From: Halopelagius longus
GTDB taxonomy: Archaea; Halobacteriota; Halobacteria; Halobacteriales; Haloferacaceae
Direction: 5' to 3'
Assembly: GCF_900100875.1 (NCBI RefSeq)
Contig: NZ_FNKQ01000003.1
Coordinates: 558,001 to 622,000, forward strand
Length of the DNA stretch: 64,000 bases
The notes under the pieces are model-generated. The model had not been told where the DNA came from and did no database searches. It was given only the letters and a program-made list of their open reading frames with translations. Below, piece after piece: positions 1 to 9,086 of the stretch; the first letter of the stretch is position 1; every line of letters begins with the position of its first letter. The translations under genes and the position numbers were made by a program.

Positions 1-205
1 CGTGGTCCACGCCCGAGGGGTCAACCGACTCGTCGCTCTCGGGGTCGTACTTGAACTGCAGTTCCATGCCGTCGTCGCCGCCGACGTACACGTTGCGGAC
101 GCCGTCGAGGGTGAACTCGTGGGCGTACTCCAGTCCGAGCGTCTCGTAGAAATCGAGCGTCGCGTCCACGTCCGACACGTCCAGCGCCGTATGGATGAGT
201 CGCAT
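1..205 (-). CDS. VOC-family (glyoxalase/lactoylglutathione lyase-like) protein, C-terminus beyond window
   Basis: Only the first 68 codons lie inside the window; the gene runs off the left edge. The protein starts MRLIHTALDVSDVDATLDFY, the first beta-alpha-beta unit of the vicinal-oxygen-chelate fold, with His5 in the usual position of the first metal ligand. It continues with a 'NVYVGGDDGMELQFKYD' strand typical of lactoylglutathione-lyase-like members. VOC enzymes bind a divalent metal and act on methylglyoxal adducts, dioxygenase substrates or antibiotics, so the exact substrate cannot be given from this fragment. It lies just downstream of the ferredoxin gene on the same strand. Confidence 0.8.
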   Translation of the reverse strand, partial: MRLIHTALDVSDVDATLDFYETLGLEYAHEFTLDGVRNVYVGGDDGMELQFKYDPESDESVDPSGVDH

Positions 206-242
206 GGCGGCACCACGGCCGGACCCGTGAAATATCGGTCGG

Positions 243-668
<426 letters not shown>

Positions 669-680
669 TCAGAGGACGCC

Positions 681-1181
681 ATGCCGCGCGTCAACGAGTC
701 CGACGTGGAGTGGTCGGAGAAAGAGCACGGAGAGACGACGTTCAGACGGAAACAACTCGGCGTCGCCGCCGACGCGGAACGCCTCGGCGCGAGTCTGTAC
801 GAACTCCCGCCGGGGGCGGCGTCGTGGCCGTACCACTACCACACCGGCAACGAGGAGGCGGTGTACGTCCTCTCGGGGACGGGCGTCCTCCGGACGCCGG
901 AGGGCGAATCCCCCGTCGAACCGGGCGACTTCGCCGTCTTCCCCGACGACGAGTCCGGCGCGCACCGCCTGCGCAACGACGGCGAGGAACCGCTTCGCTA
1001 CCTCGCCGTCTCGACGATGCGCGACCCGGACGTGACCGTCTACCCCGACTCGGAGAAGGTGGGCGTGTTCGCCGGGTCGCCGCCCGGCGGGCGGGAGGAA
1101 CGGACCGTCTCCGGCTACTTCCGGCGCGAGGACGCGGTGGACTACTGGCTCGGCGAGGAGGAGTCGGAACGCGACGAGTGA
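681..1181 (+). CDS. cupin-domain protein
   Basis: A 166-residue single-cupin protein. Motif 1 is visible as HYHTGNEEAVYVLSGTG (around residues 53-70), with two histidines and a glutamate as potential metal ligands, and motif 2 as GDF...SGAHRLRNDG (around 84-105). The C-terminal third (VTVYPDSEKVGVF...YFRREDAVDYW) is seen in small haloarchaeal and bacterial cupins of unknown substrate. It is likely a cytoplasmic metal-binding protein, either an enzyme or a small-molecule sensor. It is transcribed alone, divergently from the ferredoxin gene. Confidence 0.8.
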   Translation: MPRVNESDVEWSEKEHGETTFRRKQLGVAADAERLGASLYELPPGAASWPYHYHTGNEEAVYVLSGTGVLRTPEGESPVEPGDFAVFPDDESGAHRLRNDGEEPLRYLAVSTMRDPDVTVYPDSEKVGVFAGSPPGGREERTVSGYFRREDAVDYWLGEEESERDE

Positions 1182-1224
1182 AAAGAGGCGGGACGACCCG
1201 GTCGCCCCGCCGGAAGCGGGGCGG

Positions 1225-1515
1225 TCACGCGAGGGCGGTCTGGACGCTATCGAGCACGTCTCGCGCCGGACTCCGGTCCCGCGGCGGTACGCTCCCGTCG
1301 ATGTACGACCGGAGCACCGAAGTCAGGTACTCCAGTTGCTCGCAGTCGAAGTCCTTCCCCTCTTCGAGGCGGAAGAGGAGGGTGAGCGCTCGTTCGGCGT
1401 CGTTCCCTTCGTCGAGTTCTCGTTCCACGGTGTCGAGGAGCGCGGTGTGCAGGACCCACGCCTCCTCGCGGTTCAAATCGAGCGTCGTCGGGCAGTCGTG
1501 TGCCGGAGCGGTCAT
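1225..1515 (-). CDS. conserved haloarchaeal protein (DUF7853-like)
   Basis: A 96-residue protein starting at the ATG at 1515 (MTAPAHDCPTTLDLNREEAW). It is mostly helical, soluble and acidic, with conserved-looking segments 'EAWVLHTALLDTVERELDEG' and 'LLFRLEEGKDFDCEQLEYL'. It resembles small hypothetical proteins common in Halobacteria; no catalytic motif is visible. The reading frame stays open upstream to 1779, but that extension runs into repeat DNA and is Arg/Ser rich, so the ATG at 1515 is preferred. Function unknown. Confidence 0.65.
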   Translation of the reverse strand: MTAPAHDCPTTLDLNREEAWVLHTALLDTVERELDEGNDAERALTLLFRLEEGKDFDCEQLEYLTSVLRSYIDGSVPPRDRSPARDVLDSVQTALA

Positions 1516-1660
1516 TGTCTTACTCCGAGCGAAACTACATCCCGGACGGTATAAAGGTGTGTTTGGCATTAGCATACTGCGCACACTAGCGGCAGTGGAT
1601 GCGGTTCGCGAGTTCGCGCCGTCTCTCGGCGCGCGAGGCGGTGAACCGCGTCCGCGCTTC

Positions 1661-1908
1661 CGGTCTCTCTCACGGCCACCGCACCGGTTCGCGTAAACGG
1701 CGTCGCTCGAAGGCCGCGATGCCCGTCGCTGACCGCGATTCCACCGTATCGAGCGACCGGAGTCACTCGAAGGCCGCAATCCCGGTCTTTCTCACGGCCA
1801 CCGCACCGGTTCGAGTAAACGGAGTTACTCGAAGGCCGCGATGCCGGTTGCTAACTGGAATTCCACCGTGTCGAGTAAACGGAGTTACTCGAAGGCCGCG
1901 ATGCCCGT
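1661..1908. repeat. tandem 60/121-bp repeat with conserved stem-loops at the 3' end of the acyl-CoA dehydrogenase gene
   Basis: The 369-bp interval without a gene (1516-1884) is largely occupied by this array. The motif ACTCGAAGGCCGCGATGCC recurs at spacings of 60, 61 and 60 bp. Alternate copies also share the flanking text CGGTCT(C/T)TCTCACGGCCACCG, so a 121-122-bp unit is duplicated. Each copy contains a 22-bp imperfect palindrome (1689-1710, 1749-1770, 1811-1832, 1871-1892). The last two are perfect 8-bp stems around CGGAGT or its complement, and the 1749 copy keeps pairing with one G.T wobble. The 1871-1892 copy contains the stop codon of the adjacent gene, so the array looks like repeated duplication of the gene's last codons plus its terminator region. 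Confidence 0.85.
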
Positions 1909-3048
1909 GAGATCCTCCCCCAACACGAGCGTGTGGATGTCGTGGGTGCCCTCGTACGTGTACACCGTCTCGACGTTCGCCAGATGTCGCATCGGCGAGT
2001 AGTCCGTCGTGATGCCGTTGCCGCCCAGCATCTCTCGGGCGGTTCGGGTCACCTCCCGGGCCATCTCGACGTTGTGTCGCTTCGCCATCGAGACGTGCTG
2101 CGGCCGGAGTTCGCCGCATTCTTTCAGTTCGGCGAGGCGGTACGCCATCAACTGTCCGTTCGTAATCTTCGTCGCCATCTCGGCGAGGTTCTGCTGTTGT
2201 ATCTGGAAGCGCGCGATGGGGCCGCCGAACTGCTCTCTGTCCTTCGCGTACTCGCGGGCCGCCTCGAACGCGTCCCGCGCCGCGCCGACGATACCCCACG
2301 AGATGCCGAACCGCGCCTGCGTGAGACAGGAGAGCGGTCCCTTCATCCCCTCAACGTTCGGGAGGACGTTCTCCTCGGGCACCCGAACGTCGTTGAGGCC
2401 GATTTCGCCCGTGACCGACGCCCGCATCGAGAGTTTGTCGTGGATGGGGTTCGTCGTCACGCCGTCGCGGTCCGTCTCGACCAGAAAGCCCCTGACGGGC
2501 GACTCCTCGGCGGAGACGTCCCGCGCCCAGACGACGGCCACGTCCGAGATGGGCGAGTTCGTTATCCACGTCTTCGACCCGTTGAGGACGTAGCCGTCGG
2601 CATCCCTCTCCGCCCGCGTCTCCATGCCCGCGGGGTTCGACCCGTGTTCGGGTTCGGTCAGTCCGAAACAGCCTACCGCCTCCCCCCGGCCGAGGGCGGG
2701 AAGCCACCGCTCCTTCTGTTCTTCGGACCCGTAGGCGTGGATGGGGTACATGACGAGTGCGCCCTGCACGCTCGCCATCGAGCGAATCCCCGAGTCCCCG
2801 GCTTCCAGTTCCTGCATCAGGACGCCGTACGCCCTCTCGCCGACGCCGGGAAGCCCGTAGCCGTCGATAGTCGGCGCGTAGAAGCCGAGTTCACCCATCT
2901 TCGGGACGAGTTCCTCCGGGAACGTCCCCGCCTCGAAGTGGTCGCCGATGTCGGGTTCGACCTCCTCCTCGACGAACCGGCGCGCCTCGTCGCGTATCAT
3001 GCGCTCTTCGGGCGTGAGGTCCGCCTCCAATTCGAGATAATCGAGCAT
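1885..3048 (-). CDS. acyl-CoA dehydrogenase, glutaryl-CoA-dehydrogenase-like
   Basis: A 387-residue FAD-dependent acyl-CoA dehydrogenase starting at the ATG at 3048 (MLDYLELEADLTPEERMIRD). The segment GIRSMASVQGALVMYPIHAYGSEEQ is very close to the glutaryl-CoA dehydrogenase region that carries the substrate-binding arginine. CFGLTEPEHGSNP is the family signature, and the C-terminal YEGTHDIHTLVLG holds the catalytic glutamate (YEGT). The protein would oxidise a (dicarboxylic) acyl-CoA to the enoyl-CoA, passing electrons to ETF, in lysine/tryptophan or fatty-acid degradation. Specificity for glutaryl-CoA is an inference. The gene's stop codon lies inside the first unit of the downstream hairpin repeat. 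Confidence 0.9.
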   Translation of the reverse strand: MLDYLELEADLTPEERMIRDEARRFVEEEVEPDIGDHFEAGTFPEELVPKMGELGFYAPTIDGYGLPGVGERAYGVLMQELEAGDSGIRSMASVQGALVMYPIHAYGSEEQKERWLPALGRGEAVGCFGLTEPEHGSNPAGMETRAERDADGYVLNGSKTWITNSPISDVAVVWARDVSAEESPVRGFLVETDRDGVTTNPIHDKLSMRASVTGEIGLNDVRVPEENVLPNVEGMKGPLSCLTQARFGISWGIVGAARDAFEAAREYAKDREQFGGPIARFQIQQQNLAEMATKITNGQLMAYRLAELKECGELRPQHVSMAKRHNVEMAREVTRTAREMLGGNGITTDYSPMRHLANVETVYTYEGTHDIHTLVLGEDLTGIAAFE

Positions 3049-3125
3049 GAACGACTCTTGCGCGGCACGACGACAAAAGCGTTCGCTCGGTCCCGACCGG
3101 ACGACGGAGAAGGGAGAGAAGACCC

Positions 3126-3869
3126 TCAGGCGATCAGTTCGGCGTCCGGTTCGTCGGAGTCGGCGTCGGCGTCCGACTCCGCGGCGACGCGTTCTGTGTA
3201 CGCCACGAAGTTGTCGAACAGTCGCTTCGCCTCGCAGGCCGCCTCGTAGTTCTCGGCGTCGATGCCCGCGACGACGGACTCGATGCGTTCCTCGGGGAGG
3301 TCCTTCCCCCGGGTGACGGATTCGGCCGTCTGGGGATCGTACTCGGGGTGGAACTGAACGCCCCACGCGTGGCCCTTCCGGAACGCGTGGACGCCGTAGT
3401 CGTTCTCCGCGACGAGTTCCGCGCCCGGCGGGAGTTCGACGACGGCGTCCGAGTGCGTCGTGAAGGCGGTGAACGTCTCGTCGATGCCCTCGAACAGGGC
3501 GTCGTCGCCCGAGTGCGTCACCTCGCGGTAGCCGAGTTCGTACTCGCCCATGTCCTCGACGCGGCCGCCGAGGGCCGTCGCGAGCACCTGATGGCCGTAA
3601 CAGACGCCGAGCATCGGCAGGCCCGCGTCGTGGGCGTCGCGCACGTAGTCTAAGAGCGGCGCTATCCAGTCTTCGTCCCAGTAGACGGACGACCGCGACC
3701 CGGTGACGACGACGCCGTCGAAGTCGAAGTGGTCCGGCAGTTCGCCGGCCGTCGCGTCGAACTCCGAGAGGTCGGCGTCGAGTTCGCGCCGGAAGTTGCG
3801 CCGCGTGTTCGGGTCGCGGTGCGACGCGTCGAGAAGTGCAAATCGCAGGCGAGAGTGGCCCGTACTCAT
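3126..3869 (-). CDS. class I glutamine amidotransferase (GMP synthase-like)
   Basis: A 247-residue stand-alone GATase1 domain starting at the ATG at 3869. The nucleophile elbow is GVCYGHQ (Cys90) and the His/Glu pair is HPEYDP (His174, Glu176), so the catalytic triad is complete. The oxyanion region 'VVTGSRSSVYWDED' resembles proteins annotated GMP-synthase-like glutamine amidotransferase. It probably hydrolyses glutamine or a gamma-glutamyl substrate; no synthetase partner is adjacent. The C-terminal 20 residues are an acidic tail (ESDADADSDEPDAE). Confidence 0.85.
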   Translation of the reverse strand: MSTGHSRLRFALLDASHRDPNTRRNFRRELDADLSEFDATAGELPDHFDFDGVVVTGSRSSVYWDEDWIAPLLDYVRDAHDAGLPMLGVCYGHQVLATALGGRVEDMGEYELGYREVTHSGDDALFEGIDETFTAFTTHSDAVVELPPGAELVAENDYGVHAFRKGHAWGVQFHPEYDPQTAESVTRGKDLPEERIESVVAGIDAENYEAACEAKRLFDNFVAYTERVAAESDADADSDEPDAELIA

Positions 3870-3987
3870 CACCGCGTGTGAACGTTTCCGACGAAGAAGT
3901 GTCTTGCGTACGTGGCGCGTCGTGCCGGTCTTCGAGACGCCCGCGAACGCCCACGCCGTCGCCGACGGCCGACGCCGACCGGTGCCG

Positions 3988-4767
3988 CTACCGCGACGCC
4001 GACTGCTCGTCGAGGAAGCGCAGGAGTTCGTCGTTGACGACTTTCGACGCTTCGGCGTGCGCGAGGTGGCCCGCGCCCTCGACGGGGAAGAACTCGCCGC
4101 GCGGGAGGTCGGTCGCCAACTCCTCGCCGCGTTCAGGGGGCCAGACGGCGTCCTCCGTGCCATGGACGACGAGCGCCGGGGCGGTAACCTCGTAGAGGTC
4201 CTCAGCGGCGAACCGCTCGACCGCGGCGGCCTGCGCCTCCCACGCCGCCCGCGGGGCGTCCTCCTCGGCGCGCCACTCCAAAATCTGGTCGAACGCCTCC
4301 GGTTGCGCCTCAACGAATCGCTCGGAGACGGCCGCCCGGAGCGACCGTTCGAGTTCCTCGGGGTCGTCGGGCGCGCCGAAGAGAGGTTCGAGGTCCAACC
4401 CACCCCCGTACGCGGCGGTTCCGAACAGCGCGAGACTCCGGACGCGCGAGGTTGACCGCGCCGCCCGCAGGGCGACCATGCCGCCGAGTCCCGCGCCCAC
4501 GAGGTGCGCCTTCCGGACGCCGTGGTCCGCGAGGACGGCCACGAGGTCGTCTACGAGCGTTCCGACGGCGTACGGGCCGTCGGGCGCGTCGGACCGCCCG
4601 GTGCCCCGCACGTCGAGGACGAGGCTCTCGTACGGGCCGGCGACGGCGGCGTGCTGCCACCCCCACTGCCACGCGCCGTACCCGGCGTCGCCGACGAACG
4701 CAACCGTCTCGCCCTCGCCGTCGGCCTCGTAGTGTATCTGGACGCTCCCGTTCGATGCGGTAGGCAT
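3988..4767 (-). CDS. alpha/beta-hydrolase-fold protein lacking the serine nucleophile
   Basis: A 259-residue protein with the general shape of the AB_hydrolase_1 family. The nucleophile elbow that should read GxSxG is GAGLGG (residues 91-96), so the Ser position (93) is glycine. The usual HG oxyanion motif is replaced by GDAGYG. The acid-loop segment VVHGTEDAVWP and the late histidine in GAGHLAHAE are retained. It may be non-hydrolytic (ligand-binding, or a lyase or haloperoxidase-like activity) or simply inactive. The ATG at 4767 (MPTASNG) is chosen; a GTG three codons upstream (4776) is also possible. Confidence 0.8.
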   Translation of the reverse strand: MPTASNGSVQIHYEADGEGETVAFVGDAGYGAWQWGWQHAAVAGPYESLVLDVRGTGRSDAPDGPYAVGTLVDDLVAVLADHGVRKAHLVGAGLGGMVALRAARSTSRVRSLALFGTAAYGGGLDLEPLFGAPDDPEELERSLRAAVSERFVEAQPEAFDQILEWRAEEDAPRAAWEAQAAAVERFAAEDLYEVTAPALVVHGTEDAVWPPERGEELATDLPRGEFFPVEGAGHLAHAEASKVVNDELLRFLDEQSASR

Positions 4768-4828
4768 GGTCGTCACTCTCGGCGGGGGCGTCTTTACGGC
4801 ACCGACAGCGGTCGAGTTCGGAGACGGC

Positions 4829-5416
4829 CTACCGGGAATCGACGCGCCACTCGTCGTCGCGGCGTTCGACGACGGCGTCGAACAGCGTCTTCAGCGTGTT
4901 CACCGTCATCTCGTCGTGCGCCGTCGGGTCGAGGAAGAACTGACCGCGCGCGCCGACGGCCGCGAGGCGTCCCGTGAGGACGTGCAGGAAGCGATACAGC
5001 GTCTCCAACCGGGAGTACTGAAGCAGGAGCGTCAGCGACTCGACGGCGACGACCACCTCGCCGTCGGCCGCCTCCCAGTCGGTCAAGCGGGAGGATAGCT
5101 TCATCCCGATGCCCGTCAGGTCGGCGGGACTCGGCACTCCGTAGACGGTGACTCCCGAGTCAGAGGCGCGACTCGCCGCGTCGGTTCCGGTGACGAGGGC
5201 CGCCGCCGCGGGCGGACCGCCGAGTGTCTCCTCCCACCCGTCCAGCCACCGGTCGGGTGTCCCGGAGAACGACACGCCCGCGACGCGGACGCCGCTCGCG
5301 TCCTCGACGAGGAGACGCCCGTACGCCCGGTCCGAGGGCGCGTCTCCGGCGGACCGCAGAACGAGGACGCTGGTCGCGGTGCGCGGAACGTCGGGGACCC
5401 GCTCGGATAGATCCAT
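4829..5416 (-). CDS. DUF7504-like haloarchaeal protein (degenerate RecA/KaiC-type fold)
   Basis: A 195-residue protein beginning MDLSERVPDVPRTATSVLVL. It has the beta-alpha arrangement seen in small haloarchaeal relatives of RecA/KaiC ATPases, but no Walker A GK(T/S) motif can be found. A hydrophobic strand 'GEVVVAVESLTLLLQYS' stands where a Walker B strand would be, followed by 'ETLYRFLHVLTGRLAAVGARGQFFLDPTAHD'. This layout matches the DUF7504 group as I remember it; function unknown. A strong TATA-like element (5432-5438) lies about 20 nt upstream of the ATG. Confidence 0.65.
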   Translation of the reverse strand: MDLSERVPDVPRTATSVLVLRSAGDAPSDRAYGRLLVEDASGVRVAGVSFSGTPDRWLDGWEETLGGPPAAAALVTGTDAASRASDSGVTVYGVPSPADLTGIGMKLSSRLTDWEAADGEVVVAVESLTLLLQYSRLETLYRFLHVLTGRLAAVGARGQFFLDPTAHDEMTVNTLKTLFDAVVERRDDEWRVDSR

Positions 5417-5431
5417 CCGTTTCGTACACGC

Positions 5432-5438
5432 ATATATA
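5432..5438 (-). promoter_or_regulatory. TATA-like element for the DUF7504-like gene
   Basis: The sequence catatataca (5431-5440) is the most A/T-rich stretch between the divergent 5416 start and the end of alaS. It lies 16-22 nt upstream of the ATG at 5416 on the minus strand. That is slightly close for a leaderless transcript, so the real start may be a few codons downstream. Confidence 0.45.
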
Positions 5439-5519
5439 CACGATACGATAAGTCTTGCTCTCTACCCGTACGGACCGGCGAGAATCGACGAAAAGGGAGA
5501 TGTACTCCCGGTAGACGGC

Positions 5520-8288
5520 CTACGCGTTCAGGACGGTCCGGAGGACGTCCGGGGCGGCGTCGAGCGTCTCGTCTAGCGCGTCCACGTTCGGACCGCCGCC
5601 CTGCGCGAAGTCCGGCGGGCCGCCGCCGCCGCCGCCGACGCGGCCGGCGAGTTGGCCGACGACTTCGCCGGCGTTGATGCCGACGCTCTCGGGGACGCCG
5701 ACGACGAACTGCGCGCTCCCGCCCGCGGCGGACCCGAGGACGGCGACTTTCCCCTCGTCGACGATGGCGTTTGCCGTCGCGCGGAGTTCGTCGGCGTCGC
5801 CGTCGAGTCGTTGGACGACGGCGGGCGTGCCGTCGATGTCGACTTCCTCCGCCTCCGCGGCGGCGCGCGCCTCCGCCAGTTCCGTCTTCAGGCGGTCGAT
5901 GGTCTTACCGCGCTCCTTCCACTCGGTGAAGAACCGCTCGGCCGTCTCCGGCACGTCCTCGGGGTTCACGTCGAGGACGTCGGCCGCCTCGTAGAGGGCG
6001 TTCTCGGTGCGGTGGGTGGCGTCGATGGCGGCGTCGCCGGCGGCGAAGACGATGCGCTCGATGCCGTCCTGAACGGGTTCGGTGTTCAGAATCTTGATGG
6101 TCCCGATGTCGCCGGTGTACTTCACGTGCGTCCCGCCGCAGGCCTGCACGTCGTCGCCGACGGTGATGACGCGGATGTTCTGTCCCGGCGGGATGCCGCC
6201 CTGATACAGGTCGAAGCCGTACTGCTCTTCGGCCTCGTGGCGGTCCGGCCACTCCTGTTTGACCGGGACGTTCTGCATCACGATGTCGTTGGCGAGGCGT
6301 TCTATCTCCTCGATTTCCTCGCGCGTGATGCGTTCGTAGTGCGTCACGTCGAAGCGCGCGCGGTCGGTCCCCTTCTGTGCGCCCGCCTGCCGGATGTGCT
6401 CGCCGAGAACCTCGCGCGTCGCGTGACCGACGACGTGCGTGGCGGTGTGGTGGCGCATCAGGTGACGGCGGCGCTCCGAGTCGACCTTTCCGCGGACGAA
6501 CTCGCCCTTCCCCGGGTCGTCGTCGGCGCGGTGGAGGACGACGCCGTCGGCTATCTGGACGTCCGTCACCTGCACCGTCGTGTCGTCCGAGGAGAGCGTC
6601 CCGTGGTCGGCGGGTTGGCCCCCGCCCTCGGGGTAGAACATCGTCTGGTCTAAGACCACGTCGTACCCGCCGTCGCGTTCGAAGACGTCCAAGACGACCG
6701 CCTCGAACTCCATTCGCTCTTGGTCGTCGTAGTAGAGACGCTCCGTCTCCGGCAGGTCGGCGATGCGTTCGTCGCGGGCGGCGGCGTCCCGGGTGCCGCC
6801 CTCGCCCTCGTGGCGGTCGGCGACCAGCGAGTAGAAGTCGTCCGGCATATCGACCGTCGCGCCGCGTTCGTCGGCGATCTCCTCGACCATGTCCGGTTGG
6901 ATGCCGTGGGAGTCGTACAGTTCGATGAGTTCCTCGACGGGGATGGGATCGCCGGATTCGGCGTACTCGTCGGCGAGGTTACGGACCTTCCGCGTGCCTC
7001 GTTCGAGCGTCTCGCGGTACTTCCGCTCCTCCGTGCGGACGATGTCGCGGATGGTGTCGCGGTTCTCGTAGTCGAGGCGTTCGGCCTGCATGTCCACCAG
7101 TTCGTCGAGGGGCGCGTCCACGCCGACGTTGTCCACCAGACGCTTCGTCCGCCGGAGGACCATCCGCGCGAGGTAGCCGGTGCCGACGTTCGACGGGACG
7201 ATGCCGTCGCCGAACATGTACGCGAGGGTGCGGCAGTGGTCGGCGATGGCGTAGATGTCTTCGAGGGGACGGAGCAGTTGCGTCAGTTCCTCGGCGTCCA
7301 CGTCGAGTTGCTCCGCGATGTCGACGCGCGCCTCGTACACGTCGTCCACCTCGTCGATGTCGAGGTAGCCCGACAGTTTGGCGGCGCGGTGGACGAGTTC
7401 GCGTTCCTCCTCGGAGAGTTCGACGCCCGCGTTCCCCTTGAGGAACTCTATCATGTCGGGGTAGACGGCCTCGTAGACGGTGGGCGTCCCCTGCGACACC
7501 CACGTCCAGCGTTCGAGGCCGTAGCCGGTGTCGACGATGTAGGTGTCCATCGGCGAGTACCGGTTGCCGTCCTTCATCTCGTAGTCGCCCTCGGGGTCCT
7601 GCTCCATCGACATGAAGACGAGCGTCGCCAACTCCGCGCCGCGGTACAGAACCTCGAAGGCGGGGCCGGCGTTGCCGCCGCCGACCCACGGGTCCTCGAT
7701 GTACGTGATTTCCGAGAGGTCCGCGCCCATGTGCTCGAAGAACTGGTCGCAGAGGCGGACCGTCTCGTCCTTCCAGTACACCTCACCCTCGTAGGCGTAC
7801 TCGTCGCCGGCCTCCTCGCGGGCGTTGAAGGCGTGGTGGGCCATCATCTCGAACGCCATCGTGTGCCGGCCCGTCTTGCCGACGTTGTCGATGTCCTGCA
7901 TCCGGATGCAGGGCTGAGAGATGGTCAGCGGGTTCGCCGGCGGGGGCGTCTGACCGCTCGTGACCAGCGGTTGGAAGTCGTAGATGGACGCCTGCGTCAG
8001 GAGAACGTCGTCGCGCCAGCGGTTGGCCGCGACGGGGTACGGTTCGATGCGCTCGTGGCCGTGTTCCTCGAAGAAAGAGAGGAACTCCTCCCGCATCTCC
8101 TCGAGCGTGTACTCCTCGTCGAAGCCGGGGTTGTCGATGAAGGTGTAATCGTCGGCGGGCGGTTCGCCGCAGGTCTCTCTGTCGGGGTCGCGCGTCCAGA
8201 AGTGGACGTCCGTCACCGGGCACTGCTTCCGGTGGAACCCCTCCTCCTCGAAGTAGTCGAGGCGATACTCCTCTTCGAGTTCACTCAT
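5520..8288 (-). CDS. alaS: alanine--tRNA ligase
   Basis: A 922-residue archaeal-type AlaRS that charges tRNA-Ala with alanine in the cytoplasm. The class II catalytic core occupies the N-terminal half ('[21 protein letters not shown]', '[16 protein letters not shown]'). The editing domain has the zinc ligands in [12 protein letters not shown] and [14 protein letters not shown]. The C-terminal domain ends with the glycine-rich segment [16 protein letters not shown] typical of AlaRS. Length and archaeal N-terminal extension ([20 protein letters not shown]) fit the family. Start ATG at 8288, preceded by a TATA-like element at 8314-8320. Confidence 0.97.
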   Translation of the reverse strand: MSELEEEYRLDYFEEEGFHRKQCPVTDVHFWTRDPDRETCGEPPADDYTFIDNPGFDEEYTLEEMREEFLSFFEEHGHERIEPYPVAANRWRDDVLLTQASIYDFQPLVTSGQTPPPANPLTISQPCIRMQDIDNVGKTGRHTMAFEMMAHHAFNAREEAGDEYAYEGEVYWKDETVRLCDQFFEHMGADLSEITYIEDPWVGGGNAGPAFEVLYRGAELATLVFMSMEQDPEGDYEMKDGNRYSPMDTYIVDTGYGLERWTWVSQGTPTVYEAVYPDMIEFLKGNAGVELSEEERELVHRAAKLSGYLDIDEVDDVYEARVDIAEQLDVDAEELTQLLRPLEDIYAIADHCRTLAYMFGDGIVPSNVGTGYLARMVLRRTKRLVDNVGVDAPLDELVDMQAERLDYENRDTIRDIVRTEERKYRETLERGTRKVRNLADEYAESGDPIPVEELIELYDSHGIQPDMVEEIADERGATVDMPDDFYSLVADRHEGEGGTRDAAARDERIADLPETERLYYDDQERMEFEAVVLDVFERDGGYDVVLDQTMFYPEGGGQPADHGTLSSDDTTVQVTDVQIADGVVLHRADDDPGKGEFVRGKVDSERRRHLMRHHTATHVVGHATREVLGEHIRQAGAQKGTDRARFDVTHYERITREEIEEIERLANDIVMQNVPVKQEWPDRHEAEEQYGFDLYQGGIPPGQNIRVITVGDDVQACGGTHVKYTGDIGTIKILNTEPVQDGIERIVFAAGDAAIDATHRTENALYEAADVLDVNPEDVPETAERFFTEWKERGKTIDRLKTELAEARAAAEAEEVDIDGTPAVVQRLDGDADELRATANAIVDEGKVAVLGSAAGGSAQFVVGVPESVGINAGEVVGQLAGRVGGGGGGPPDFAQGGGPNVDALDETLDAAPDVLRTVLNA

Positions 8289-8313
8289 TACCCGTGATTG
8301 ACCTACGACCGGG

Positions 8314-8320
8314 TAAAACA
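8314..8320 (-). promoter_or_regulatory. TATA-like element for alaS
   Basis: On the minus strand the sequence reads TGTTTTACC, centred about 29 nt upstream of the alaS ATG (8288). This spacing fits a leaderless transcript. The remainder of the 8289-8544 gap shows no gene; it includes an A/T-rich patch around 8400-8440 that could serve tspO. Confidence 0.4.
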
Positions 8321-8544
8321 GTTCCGGGAACGCCGGGACACGTGCGGTCGATTTCGGGGTCGTCTCCCCGCGAGAACCGAGAAAGAAGCCTCTCGACGTT
8401 CAAGTAGAATTGAGTGTAAGAGTAGATTATACGACCAGCGAAGAGGGCGAAAGAAGCCCACGCGAGGGGGACCGACGGACGCGTCGGAGCGTTCGACCGC
8501 GGTGCGCCGACACCGGTAACCGGTTGCCGCGCCTTTCGACGGGT

Positions 8545-9033
8545 ATGGAGACGCGCGAGGCGGTCCCCGGCCGGTCGATAGGCGAGTGGATAGCGTGGGT
8601 CGGGCTGTCGTTGCTGGCGGGCGTCGTCGGAAACGCTCTCTCGGGGACGGCGGTCCGGACGTGGTATCCGACGCTCGCGGAACCGTGGTTCGCGCCGCCG
8701 GACTGGGTGTTCGGCCCCGTCTGGATAGCGCTGTACGTCCTGATGGGGACGGCGGCGTTTCTGGCGTCCCGGTCGGGAGACGACCGAACGCGCGCCGCAC
8801 TCGCCGCCTTCTTCGTCCAACTGCTGTTGAACGCCGCGTGGTCGGGGGCGTTCTTCGGCCTCCGGTCGCCGGCGTTCGGACTCGCCGTCGTCGTCCCTCT
8901 GCTCGTTGCCGTCGCCGCGACGACCGGACTGTTCGCCCGCATCGACCGACGCGCGGCGGCGCTGATGGTCCCGTACCTCCTGTGGACGGCGTTCGCCACC
9001 GCCCTCAACTACCGGTTCTGGGTGCTGAACTGA
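8545..9033 (+). CDS. tspO: TspO/MBR-family membrane protein
   Basis: A 162-residue integral membrane protein with five predicted transmembrane helices. It has the TspO hallmarks: 'WYPTLAEPWFAPPDWVFGPVW', a Trp/Pro-rich region between TM1 and TM2, then 'NAAWSGAFFGLRSPAFGL' and the C-terminal 'PYLLWTAFATALNYRFW'. TspO proteins bind tetrapyrroles and modulate porphyrin and oxidative-stress responses; in haloarchaea a role in tetrapyrrole or carotenoid regulation is plausible but unproven. The ATG at 8545 gives the normal family length. Confidence 0.92.
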   Translation: METREAVPGRSIGEWIAWVGLSLLAGVVGNALSGTAVRTWYPTLAEPWFAPPDWVFGPVWIALYVLMGTAAFLASRSGDDRTRAALAAFFVQLLLNAAWSGAFFGLRSPAFGLAVVVPLLVAVAATTGLFARIDRRAAALMVPYLLWTAFATALNYRFWVLN

Positions 9034-9086
9034 CGGCGGTACGCTTCGGGGCGGAGGGGAGAAGAGAGGAGAAAAGGGGGAACCGC

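Noticed and set aside
1516-1779. N-terminal extension of the DUF7853-like gene into the repeat region
   Set aside because: The open frame continues to 1779, but the extra residues are Arg/Ser rich, overlap the tandem repeats and do not resemble the acidic body of the protein.
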